A DNA stretch of 18,560 nt from JBLNCE01 sp050260415 (lineage in GTDB: Bacteria; Bacillota; UBA4882; JAAYXC01): the NCBI GenBank assembly GCA_050260415.1, contig JBLNCE010000179.1:1-18560 (forward strand), in the 5' to 3' direction. Below, piece after piece: positions 1-6,903 of the stretch. The first letter of the stretch is position 1. Each line of letters begins with the position of its first letter. The notes under the pieces are model-generated. The model had not been told where the DNA came from. It saw only the letters and a program-made list of their open reading frames with translations, and did no database searches. Position numbers and translations under genes: made by a program.

Positions 1-413
1 GTAAGTTCCATAGCCGTAGCCAACGCGGTTTCACCCTGATCGAGCTCATCATCGTCATCGCCATCCTGGCCATCCTGTCCGCCATCGCCCTTTCGCGGTT
101 GAACTACAACCGCGCCACGGCGGCGAACAGGGTTTGCAACAGTAAGATGGGCGAAATCAAGAAGGCGGCCGAAGCGTACTTCCTCGAGTCCGGTAATGAT
201 CTTACACCAAGTACTAATATCACTGGCTCTGATCCCCTCGTCGGTGGCGGTTACCTCAAGGGCGTCCCGAGCAACCCACATAGCAACACGTCTACCACGC
301 CATATAAGGTATATATTACCACCGACGAAGCAGCTGAGGTCACTTGCCCGGACACGGTGAAATTCGGCGGGAAGGATCCCGGTACCGGTGGTCCCTATCT
401 AGGCCACAAGTAG
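1..413 (+). CDS. Type IV pilin / type II pseudopilin, 5' partial
   Basis: The 5' end of this gene lies outside the window; the first complete codon in frame begins at position 3. The visible leader is short and basic (KFHSRSQRG), followed by the class III prepilin cleavage motif G|FTLIEL and a hydrophobic N-terminal helix (IIVIAILAILSAIAL). Cleavage after the Gly would give a mature protein of about 127 residues. After the helix comes an amphipathic stretch (RVCNSKMGEIKKAAEAYF) and a small globular domain. The phrase GGYLKGVPSNPHSN resembles the GspG-like 'YLK-P-DPWGNPY' region of pseudopilins. Two cysteines (RVC and VTC) could form a disulfide. The C-terminal half is Ser/Thr-rich. It would be processed by the adjacent PilD and polymerised by the machinery encoded downstream. 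It could be the major pilin or a minor pilin; one window cannot separate these. A TTG at 99 is an internal codon, not the start. Confidence 0.9.
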   Translation, partial: KFHSRSQRGFTLIELIIVIAILAILSAIALSRLNYNRATAANRVCNSKMGEIKKAAEAYFLESGNDLTPSTNITGSDPLVGGGYLKGVPSNPHSNTSTTPYKVYITTDEAAEVTCPDTVKFGGKDPGTGGPYLGHK

Positions 414-433
414 AAACAGCACGTAGCACGGCG

Positions 434-465
434 GGGCGGTGGGCATGAGCCACCGCCCTTTCTCT
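434..465 (+). terminator. Rho-independent terminator after the pilin gene
   Basis: A perfect 9-bp GC-rich stem, GGGCGGTGG (434-442) with CCACCGCCC (450-458), has a 7-nt loop and is followed by the pyrimidine tract TTTCTCT. It lies 20 bases past the pilin stop and 60 bases before pilD. It probably ends or reduces transcription after the pilin, so the pilin can be made in excess over the assembly proteins. Confidence 0.75.
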
Positions 466-527
466 ATGGCACTTATTCGGAGATAGATGAGAATCTCTAT
501 TATCAGCGGAAGGGATAGTGCGTCCGA

Positions 528-1280
528 ATGAGGGGACTCTTGGCATTGATCTTCGGCCTTGCGATCGGGAGCTTTCTGAACGTGGTCATCTATCGTCTGC
601 CGCGCGGCGAATCATTGGTATGGCCGCGTTCGGCCTGCCCGGGTTGCGGCCATGTCCTGGGCGTCCTCGATCTGTTCCCCTTGCTGAGCTTCTTGTTCCT
701 GGGCGGCAAGTGCAGGTATTGCTCGCGTTCGATTTCTTGGCAGTACCCGTTGGTCGAGGCGATGACCGGCGTTTCTTACTGTCTCCTGGCAATCCGTTAT
801 GGAATCGGCCTTGAGTTCCTGGTGTTTGCCATCTACGCCGCCTTGCTGATCGCGGTGGCCGGTATCGATCTTCACCATATGGTCATCCCTGATGTGCTGT
901 CATTGCCCGGCATGGGGCTGGGACTCCTCTACGGGTTGGCGCGGGGAAGGTTGGCGGAATCCCTGCTGGGGGCGGCGGTTGGGGGCGGAACCCTGCTAGC
1001 GGTCTACTATGCGACCCTGTTTTTGCTAAAAAAAGAGGGTTTAGGGCTTGGTGACGCGAAATTACTAGCGATGATCGGCGCCCTCCTCGGTTGGCGCGGA
1101 GCACTTTTTACCATCCTTCTGGGAAGCCTGTTCGGTTCCATTATTGGATTGATAATGATCGTCGGCGGCCGTCTGAAAAGAGGCGAACCGATGCCGTTCG
1201 GTCCTTACCTGGCCGCGGCCGGTCTCATTTTGGCCGTCTGGCCGTGGGAAAGCTGGCTGGGGTTGCTGTTCGTTCCCTGA
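528..1280 (+). CDS. pilD: Prepilin peptidase / N-methyltransferase PilD
   Basis: Integral-membrane aspartyl protease that cleaves prepilins after the leader Gly and N-methylates the new N-terminus. The protein is 250 residues, a normal family length. The N-terminal motif GSFLNVVIYRLP (from residue 14) is followed by the cytoplasmic zinc-type loop with two CxxC pairs (C37/C40 and C62/C65), typical of bifunctional enzymes. The likely catalytic aspartates are D114 (AGIDL) and D176 in the GLGLGDAKLL motif. Several hydrophobic segments cover the rest. The start at 528 is preceded by GGAAGGG (508-514), a rather long spacing of 13 bases. The overlapping frame starting with GTG at 518 has no recognisable protein features. 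It acts directly on the pilin encoded just upstream and precedes pilM by 45 bases. Confidence 0.95.
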   Translation: MRGLLALIFGLAIGSFLNVVIYRLPRGESLVWPRSACPGCGHVLGVLDLFPLLSFLFLGGKCRYCSRSISWQYPLVEAMTGVSYCLLAIRYGIGLEFLVFAIYAALLIAVAGIDLHHMVIPDVLSLPGMGLGLLYGLARGRLAESLLGAAVGGGTLLAVYYATLFLLKKEGLGLGDAKLLAMIGALLGWRGALFTILLGSLFGSIIGLIMIVGGRLKRGEPMPFGPYLAAAGLILAVWPWESWLGLLFVP

Positions 1281-1325
1281 GTGGGGTGATAAAGCCAGCC
1301 CATTCTATATGCTGGAGGAAGCCCG

Positions 1326-2399
1326 ATGGCAAAGTCCTGCGTCGGTCTGGATATCGGTACCAGCGCGGTAAAAGCCGCCCAAATAAGCCAGGCTGGCGAT
1401 AACTTCATCCTCAACCGCGTCGGGGTGGCTCCGATCCCAATCGGCGCGATCGAAGGCGGCGCCGTCCAGGATATTCCCACGGTGGCGCAGGCGGTGAGCA
1501 AGTTGCTCCGGCAGACGCGCATCCCGGCGCGCAGGGTCATGCCGGCCGTGGCCGGTCAGGCCGTGATCGTACGCTCGCTCAAGTTTCCCGCCATGCCCCG
1601 CGAGCAACTGGCGGAAGCCGTCAAGTGGGAAGCCGAACGTTATATTCCCTTTCCGGTCAATGAAGCGGTCATTGACTTTGACGTTACCGGCACGGTTGCC
1701 GAGACCGGCGAGCAGGAGATCATGCTCGTCGCGGCTCAACGGAGCATCATCGAGAGTCACGTGGCGGTTCTCAAAGCGGCCGGCCTGCAGACGATGGCCA
1801 TGGACGTCCAGCCTTTCGCCCTGGCTAGGTCGTTAAACGCCCATATATTGCCCATCGACGGGCAGGCGGCCAACGTGGCCATGATCGACGTCGGCGCGGG
1901 CACCACGGATCTCGTCATCTTCCGCGATGAAGTGCTGCGCTTTACCCGCATCATCCCCATCGGCGGGACGTATTTCACGCGCGCCATCGCGGGAAGGCTG
2001 GGGATGACCGAGGATGAAGCCGAATCCTTGAAGATAACCCGCGGGCAGGTTCCCCTGGGGGAGAACCAACAATTCGACTCAGCCGAAGACGCCCAGCTAT
2101 GCTCGGTCATCGGTGCGGTCATGGGCGAGCTTGTCACGGAGATCAGGCGCTCAATCGATTATTTCAGACTGCAATACCATGAGGATGTTTCGCGGATCGT
2201 CGCCACCGGCGGCGGGATCATGCTACGCAACATGGTCATCTCCATGGAGAGGGAACTCGGTCTGCGCGTCGAGACCGGCGACCCCATCGGTCAACTGCAT
2301 CCAAACTCACGCCAATGCGCCCCTGAGCTTCTGGCGATGTCGGGGCCCATCTTTTGCGTGGCGGTCGGACTGGCCCTCCGGGGGGTGCAAGGCGAATGA
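1326..2399 (+). CDS. pilM: Type IV pilus assembly protein PilM (actin-like ATPase)
   Basis: Cytoplasmic FtsA/actin-fold protein of 357 residues that binds the N-terminal tail of PilN and links the inner-membrane alignment complex to the pilus motor. The phosphate-1 motif GLDIGTSAVK is at residues 7-16, phosphate-2 IDVGAGTTDLVIF at 187-199 and the adenosine motif ATGGGIML at 293-300, so the nucleotide site looks intact. The conserved PilM phrase VKWEAERYIPFPV is also present. The start is well supported by GGAGGA at 1314-1319 with 6-base spacing. The stop overlaps the pilN start (ATGA), indicating coupled translation. Confidence 0.95.
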   Translation: MAKSCVGLDIGTSAVKAAQISQAGDNFILNRVGVAPIPIGAIEGGAVQDIPTVAQAVSKLLRQTRIPARRVMPAVAGQAVIVRSLKFPAMPREQLAEAVKWEAERYIPFPVNEAVIDFDVTGTVAETGEQEIMLVAAQRSIIESHVAVLKAAGLQTMAMDVQPFALARSLNAHILPIDGQAANVAMIDVGAGTTDLVIFRDEVLRFTRIIPIGGTYFTRAIAGRLGMTEDEAESLKITRGQVPLGENQQFDSAEDAQLCSVIGAVMGELVTEIRRSIDYFRLQYHEDVSRIVATGGGIMLRNMVISMERELGLRVETGDPIGQLHPNSRQCAPELLAMSGPIFCVAVGLALRGVQGE

Positions 2400-2941
2400 T
2401 ACGAATTAACCTCCTGCCCCTCGATTTACGGCCGCAACCAAAAGTTAAACTTGTTCGCGTCTTGGCCCTGCTGGCGATCGTCTTCGCGGCTGCCGGCGCG
2501 GCCGGAGGCATCTTCTGGGCTTGGAACTACCGCCAATCACTCATCCACGACCTGAAGATTATCGAACAAAAACGCATAGAATACGGCCCCCTCTATGACA
2601 AGGTCATCGGCATGGAAGCGACCCTTGGCGCGATCGAGGCAAAGCTGGCGGGCAGACGGAAGCTCATGTCCGGGCTGCTCGATCCGGTCCTGATCTTGGA
2701 AACGATGGAAGGCAATGTTCCGGAGAGTGTTCTTTATGCGAATTTCACCGTGGGGACGGATCGGAGACTCGCGATCAACGGAGTCGCCACGGACTACTAC
2801 GGTGTCGCCGCGCTCATGCTGCGGCTGAGTATCAGCGGAGAATACAGCGAAGTCAGGTTGGGCAGTGCCAGCGGGGAAGAAGGGCGCGCGATCAATTTCT
2901 CCTTGGCTTGCGCCTTGCGAGGGGGTACTCTGGCACCGTGA
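2396..2941 (+). CDS. pilN: Type IV pilus inner-membrane protein PilN
   Basis: Bitopic membrane protein of 181 residues. The short cytoplasmic N-terminus contains the family motif INLLP (MIRINLLPLD), which docks into PilM, followed by one transmembrane segment (about residues 22-43, LVRVLALLAIVFAAAGAAGG), a coiled-coil stretch (about 45-90) and a C-terminal ferredoxin-like domain. The open frame extends upstream to 2354, but the INLLP motif requires the start at 2396, which also makes a 4-bp ATGA overlap with pilM. It should dimerise with the next gene product, PilO, to form the periplasm-side alignment complex. Confidence 0.9.
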   Translation: MIRINLLPLDLRPQPKVKLVRVLALLAIVFAAAGAAGGIFWAWNYRQSLIHDLKIIEQKRIEYGPLYDKVIGMEATLGAIEAKLAGRRKLMSGLLDPVLILETMEGNVPESVLYANFTVGTDRRLAINGVATDYYGVAALMLRLSISGEYSEVRLGSASGEEGRAINFSLACALRGGTLAP

Positions 2942-3483
2942 GTCTGCAGCGGCGGGAACGGCTCATGCTGATCATCCTGGCGGCCCTGGTGCTTGGCACG
3001 GGGGCATATTTTGCCACCGATTGGTACCTGAAGGACATACGCCGTCTCACGGCTTTGAGGGCGGAAAAAGATGCCGATCTGAAACGCGTCGAGGAAAAAG
3101 TGCGCGACCTGGCGTCCGTGGAGCAGAAATTGCACGAGGCGCGAAAACTGCAAGAAGACTACGATCGTTTGGTACCGGGGAGTGAAGAGCTTCCACAGCT
3201 TCTACGCGATACGTCAACCATGCTAACCACCGCGGGGGTAAAGCTCACCAGCTTTACGCCGGGTGGCGTGAGCCCCTCGCCACAGCTCCCGGAGCTGAAT
3301 CAATTAATCGTGTCCGTATCCACCTCCGGCACGTACGAAGAGATTCTCAAGATGTTCGGCGCATTGAAATCCGCCCGCAGACTGATAGGCGTCACCAATT
3401 TTACCATTGGTGGTGCTACGGCCGGCAATGATCCTACGCTTTCCTGTAAATTCAGCATGGTGGTCTATTTTTCGGGCAAGTAA
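2938..3483 (+). CDS. pilO: Type IV pilus inner-membrane protein PilO
   Basis: Bitopic protein of 181 residues: short basic N-terminus (SLQRRERLM), one transmembrane helix (about residues 10-28), a charged coiled coil (about 30-75) and a C-terminal alpha/beta domain containing LIVSVSTSGTYEEILKMFGALK, the part most like PilO. The GTG start at 2938 is chosen because it overlaps the pilN stop (GTGA), matching the neighbouring junctions; GAGGGGG lies at 2919-2925. An upstream TTG at 2908 is in frame but would overlap pilN by 34 bases. It is the partner of PilN and probable contact for the PilP-like protein. Confidence 0.88.
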   Translation: MSLQRRERLMLIILAALVLGTGAYFATDWYLKDIRRLTALRAEKDADLKRVEEKVRDLASVEQKLHEARKLQEDYDRLVPGSEELPQLLRDTSTMLTTAGVKLTSFTPGGVSPSPQLPELNQLIVSVSTSGTYEEILKMFGALKSARRLIGVTNFTIGGATAGNDPTLSCKFSMVVYFSGK

Positions 3484-3516
3484 GGCCATGCCGGTTTTGG
3501 ATCGCCGCTTGCGTTA

Positions 3517-4230
3517 ATGGGGGGACGGGGATTGTCCAACGAGACTGAGGGCAAGAGCAAGGCGCCCTTCGGCGCCAGTCCGTTCACGCTGATTGTGGCC
3601 GGTGTGTCTCTGGCCGCCGTGGTTCTGCTGCTTCTATTCCCCGGTCTTCTGGGGGGGGGCGGGGCACAAGTCGCATCCGTGGAACAGACTGCCAATACCT
3701 CAAATGCGCCCGCGACGGTTACCGAAGCTGCCAACCCCGTGACGGAGTCCAAGTTGGAGGACCCACTCGCTTCCTTCCTCGTCCGGTTCGGCCGCGCCAA
3801 TCCCTTTGCGGCATTGGCCGTACGTACCAGTGGGCAGAGAAACACGCCCGCAGTACCGGGTACGAACGCGCAAAACACGGAACCGGTACTGGATGAACTT
3901 AAACGGCGTCTACAGTCCCTGCAGAACGGCACGAATCCGGGTGCCGCCCCTTCGGGAAGTTTACAAGGCGGCATTAGTGGTGGTAACGTACCGACAGGCG
4001 CCTCCGGGTCCTCGCCATCGGCCAAGGAGGCGTTTATCCTCCGCGGCATCGTCCGGCTGCAGGGTTTGGCGCTGGCGGTTATTCATAATAACGGTAAGAC
4101 ATATATCATTGGCGTCGGCGAGACTCTGGAAAAAACCGGCTATTCATTGAAGGACATCGGGGAGGATCGTGTCACCATTGTCAGCGGTGACAAGGAATTG
4201 CTGTTGGTTCTGGGGGGGAAGAAGGTATGA
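3517..4230 (+). CDS. pilP: PilP-like pilus assembly protein
   Basis: A 237-residue protein in the pilP position between pilO and the secretin. It has a hydrophobic segment near the N-terminus (about residues 24-45), a long low-complexity Ser/Gly/Thr/Pro linker (about 50-165) and a compact beta-rich C-terminal domain from FILRGIVRLQGLALAVIHNN onward, with GKTYIIGVGETLEKTGY and a hydrophobic end. This resembles the PilP/GspC homology region that bridges the inner-membrane PilN/O complex and the secretin. Unlike proteobacterial PilP it has no visible lipobox, so it looks membrane-anchored rather than lipidated. The start is uncertain: ATG at 3517 has no clear Shine-Dalgarno, while an in-frame TTG at 3532 is preceded by a G-rich stretch and would shorten it by five residues. 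The stop overlaps the secretin ATG (ATGA). Confidence 0.72.
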   Translation: MGGRGLSNETEGKSKAPFGASPFTLIVAGVSLAAVVLLLLFPGLLGGGGAQVASVEQTANTSNAPATVTEAANPVTESKLEDPLASFLVRFGRANPFAALAVRTSGQRNTPAVPGTNAQNTEPVLDELKRRLQSLQNGTNPGAAPSGSLQGGISGGNVPTGASGSSPSAKEAFILRGIVRLQGLALAVIHNNGKTYIIGVGETLEKTGYSLKDIGEDRVTIVSGDKELLLVLGGKKV

Positions 4231-6407
4231 GGCGGAGATTATTGACAGCGATGCTTCTCATCGCCGTTGGCATCGTGTTCGGTACCCAATGGCTTGCGGC
4301 GAACGAACCGTATATCGAGAACCTCGATTTTGTCGAGACCGATCTGCGCGACGTCTTTCGCGCGCTGGGCGTAGCGGGTCAATACAATGTGCTCCTGACC
4401 AGAGAGGTGCAGGGCACGATCTCCATGTCCCTCCGCCAGAGAACGACGGTCAAAGACGCGATCGAATTAATCGCGCGTACATACGAGTTCGATCTGCGGT
4501 GGCTGGAAGAAAACAAGACGGTTGTCATCGGTAAGACGGGAACGCTGAAATCTAGTTTTGACACCAATTCCAGGCTTACAAAGGTTTTTACGCTCTACTA
4601 TTCGACGGTAACCGAGATCGCCGACGCATTGAAAGTGGCGGTGGCCGCCAATCAGCTTGCCGTCAATCCGCGCACGAATCAGATAACCGTGGTTGGTTCC
4701 GCGCTCGAGCTGGAGAACGTGGAGGAGATTATCGCCCAGATGGACCATCCCATGCCGCAGGTCAATATCGAGGCCCGCATGGAGGAAGTTGTCGAGGACA
4801 GCATGGAGGAACTGGGCCTGAAATGGACCGCCAGCATGGATCTGGGGGTCGGAACCGGCTTTTCCTTGGTGGCCAGCAGTGAGATCTCGGCCAAACTGAC
4901 GGCGCTCGAGACCCAGAACAAAGCCGTCCTGCTGGCCCAGCCCAACGCGAGTTGTCTCGATTCCCAAGAAGCCAGGATTTTTATCGGCGATCGCTACCCC
5001 ATCACCGTGACGAATATCGTCAATGGCCAGACACAATACTCCACCTCTTATGTTGAGATCGGCACCACATTATCCATCAAGCCGCGGGTCAACGTGGAAA
5101 ACGTGGTCACCGTCACGGTCAAGGCCGACGTCAGCTCGATTACGAAGAACGTCACCACTTTGGCGGGCGAGATGCCGGTGATCCGGACGCGCTCCACGGA
5201 GTCGATGGCGCGTCTGAAAGACGGACAGACTTTTGTCCTGACGGGGCTCATCCGCCGCGATGAGACAACGGACACGACCGGGGTGCCGTTCCTCGACAAA
5301 TTGCCGGTATTGTCGGTTCTCTTCAAGAACAAGCGGGCCGAGACCAAAAACACCGTGATCTGCGTTTTCCTGACTCCGCATATCAAGAGAATCACCCCGG
5401 ACGAGATACCCACCGTCCAGTCCCGGGTCGGCGTCGGGGTCTCGGGCGGGCTGGCGAGTTTGCCGACACCAGCCGGTACCATGGCCCCCGACGGCGGATT
5501 GGGGAAGGGCACGCCAGCCCCCGCCGCTACACCGGCATCGATGCCCCAGGCTTCGCCCATGCCGGAGCCTTTACCCGCAATCACGCCAACGCAGTCCCCT
5601 TTTATTTCCGCCACGCCAAGTCCCGCGGATGGCCAGGCTATTCTGGCGACACCAGCGGCGGCTACACCGCCGGCTGCCGGAGTCGGTCCTTCTCCTTTCC
5701 CCGGCCTCGATCCGGCTCTCTCGGCCGAAGAACTTGCCGCCGTGGCAGGTGAAGCCGACCCCGCGGAGGCGGTCAGAATACCGGTGGGCATTACCGCTAC
5801 ACCAACCGCAAGTCCCTTACCTCCGCTGGTGCCGGCGCCGTCCTTGGAACCGGCGGAGCCGACCACCAGCCCGTCCGGGGAAGGAACACCGGCACCGACG
5901 CCGATGCCCCTCCCCACGCCCGTACCCATTGTTTCGCCGGCATTCTCGGAGATGCCGGCGCCGACGCCGCCCATCCTTATACCAGTAATCATGCCGAGCC
6001 CGGCGCCAACGCCGGCGGTAGCCTTCGGGGGCGGAACCGCTCCCGCGATGTCGGCCCTGCCAAAGCCGGAGGACATTAGACACGTTTCCTACACCGTCAG
6101 GAAAGGCGACACCTTGGCCGCCATCGGCAAGAAATTCGGCGTTCCCTGGGAACAGATCGCGGCCTATAACAAGATCAGCGGGAAGAGTTCCCTGAGATTG
6201 GGACAGACGCTTAACATTCCGATTCCGGCCAATCACAAATACGTGGTCAAGCCCAAGGAAACCCTGTGGCGGATCGCCAAGCGCTATGGTGTGACCACCG
6301 AGCTGCTGGCGGAGATCAACGGCCTCGCCGATCCGACCAAGATCGAGGTCGGACAGGTGATAATCCTTCCTTGTCCGGTGGACCGCGTCGTGAACAAAGA
6401 GTATTAG
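4227..6407 (+). CDS. pilQ: Type IV pilus secretin PilQ with C-terminal tandem LysM domains
   Basis: A 726-residue secretin. A signal peptide (about residues 1-25) is followed by an STN/N0-like domain (about 30-100, ENLDFVETDLRDVFRALG), a secretin N domain (about 115-175) and the secretin beta-barrel domain (about 178-390). The last includes the family signature VPFLDKLPVLSVLF (353-366) and the closing phrase FLTPHIKR. Residues about 395-615 are an extreme Pro/Thr/Ala/Ser-rich linker. Two LysM domains follow: LysM1 about 619-667 (YTVRKGDTLAAIGKKFGV) and LysM2 about 671-716 (YVVKPKETLWRIAKRYGV). The secretin forms the pore through which the pilus passes; LysM binds peptidoglycan glycans. Typical proteobacterial PilQ has N-terminal AMIN domains for wall binding, which I do not see here, so the LysM tail may do that job. 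Last gene of the coupled pil run. Confidence 0.92.
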   Translation: MRRRLLTAMLLIAVGIVFGTQWLAANEPYIENLDFVETDLRDVFRALGVAGQYNVLLTREVQGTISMSLRQRTTVKDAIELIARTYEFDLRWLEENKTVVIGKTGTLKSSFDTNSRLTKVFTLYYSTVTEIADALKVAVAANQLAVNPRTNQITVVGSALELENVEEIIAQMDHPMPQVNIEARMEEVVEDSMEELGLKWTASMDLGVGTGFSLVASSEISAKLTALETQNKAVLLAQPNASCLDSQEARIFIGDRYPITVTNIVNGQTQYSTSYVEIGTTLSIKPRVNVENVVTVTVKADVSSITKNVTTLAGEMPVIRTRSTESMARLKDGQTFVLTGLIRRDETTDTTGVPFLDKLPVLSVLFKNKRAETKNTVICVFLTPHIKRITPDEIPTVQSRVGVGVSGGLASLPTPAGTMAPDGGLGKGTPAPAATPASMPQASPMPEPLPAITPTQSPFISATPSPADGQAILATPAAATPPAAGVGPSPFPGLDPALSAEELAAVAGEADPAEAVRIPVGITATPTASPLPPLVPAPSLEPAEPTTSPSGEGTPAPTPMPLPTPVPIVSPAFSEMPAPTPPILIPVIMPSPAPTPAVAFGGGTAPAMSALPKPEDIRHVSYTVRKGDTLAAIGKKFGVPWEQIAAYNKISGKSSLRLGQTLNIPIPANHKYVVKPKETLWRIAKRYGVTTELLAEINGLADPTKIEVGQVIILPCPVDRVVNKEY

Positions 6408-6516
6408 TACTGAAACGACGTGTTTGAGATTGGTCGCGCAAGGACCGGAGATGTCCAGACCTGGATATTCAACCACCACGGTTTTGGTCTTTACGCGTAT
6501 CGGGTTCCTGGCGTAT

Positions 6517-6522
6517 TATAAT
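6517..6522 (+). promoter_or_regulatory. Candidate -10 element for the ComFB-like gene
   Basis: A perfect TATAAT lies 50 bases before the ComFB-like start, in the 164-base gap after pilQ. No good -35 is found at 16-18 bases; the nearest candidate is TTTACG (6490-6495) with 21-base spacing. Promoter activity is therefore only suggested. Confidence 0.4.
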
Positions 6523-6558
6523 AGATGCGTGCGGCCGACAGATGACAGTGCGCTGCAG

Positions 6559-6565
6559 AAAGGAG
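6559..6565 (+). promoter_or_regulatory. Ribosome binding site setting the ComFB-like start
   Basis: AAAGGAG lies 6 bases before ATG 6572. It selects this start over the in-frame upstream ATG at 6542, which has no Shine-Dalgarno and would add ten non-conserved residues. Confidence 0.8.
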
Positions 6566-6571
6566 TCGGGG

Positions 6572-6835
6572 ATGCGTCTCAAGAACTACATGGAAGACGT
6601 GGTCGTTACGGTATATGAGGAGTTCATCCGCCAGCATCCGGAGTTCTGCCACTGTAAACAATGCCGGCTGGACACGATCGCCTTGGCGCTGACACACCTG
6701 CGCGGCCTCTATGCGGCTACGGAGGAAGGGGATGTACTTACGCGGGTGGCGCGGGAAGACCGTCAAATCAGGGCTGATGCCTTGGTGGCCATAATCGAGG
6801 CCAGCCGCATCGTAGCCTCGCGTCCACAGCATTAG
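6572..6835 (+). CDS. ComFB-family (late competence development) protein
   Basis: An 87-residue helical protein, MRLKNYMEDVVVTVYEEF..., matching the ComFB family in length and layout: an N-terminal helix with acidic residues (YMEDVV, YEEF), a FCHCKQC cysteine cluster (C26, C28, C31) followed by DTIALALTHL, and a C-terminal helix ending in an Ala/Ile/Val-rich stretch. B. subtilis ComFB has the equivalent CTCQVC and DVLALSL elements. ComFB is encoded in the B. subtilis comF operon, where its role is unclear. In cyanobacteria, ComFB-type proteins have been reported as cyclic-dinucleotide receptors affecting type IV pili and competence. The cysteines suggest metal binding or a redox switch. It sits directly after the pilus operon but has its own candidate promoter and terminator, so it may regulate pili in trans. 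The function here is inferred. Confidence 0.85.
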   Translation: MRLKNYMEDVVVTVYEEFIRQHPEFCHCKQCRLDTIALALTHLRGLYAATEEGDVLTRVAREDRQIRADALVAIIEASRIVASRPQH

Positions 6836-6845
6836 GGCTCAGACG

Positions 6846-6868
6846 AGGGCGAAAGCCCTTTTTTATTT
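6846..6868 (+). terminator. Rho-independent terminator after the ComFB-like gene
   Basis: Stem AGGGC/GCCCT (6846-6850 and 6855-6859) with a stable GAAA tetraloop is followed by six T residues (6859-6864). An alternative longer pairing uses AGGGCT from 6834 with AGCCCT. It separates the small gene from aroC. Confidence 0.8.
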
Positions 6869-6903
6869 GAACCTGTATTTCAGTTGGGGGTCATGGTGAG
6901 GAA

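Noticed and set aside
473..503. Possible promoter before pilD (TTATTC with TATTAT)
   Set aside because: The -35 matches only two bases of TTGACA and the spacing is 19; too weak to call.
518..814. 98-aa frame starting with GTG 518, better spaced from GGAAGGG than pilD
   Set aside because: Overlaps pilD out of frame and has no recognisable features; pilD shows all family motifs.
5048..6076. 342-aa open frame on the minus strand, Gly/Val/Ala-rich
   Set aside because: It mirrors the Pro/Thr/Ala-rich linker of pilQ; its composition is an artefact of the low-complexity codons and it has no domain features.
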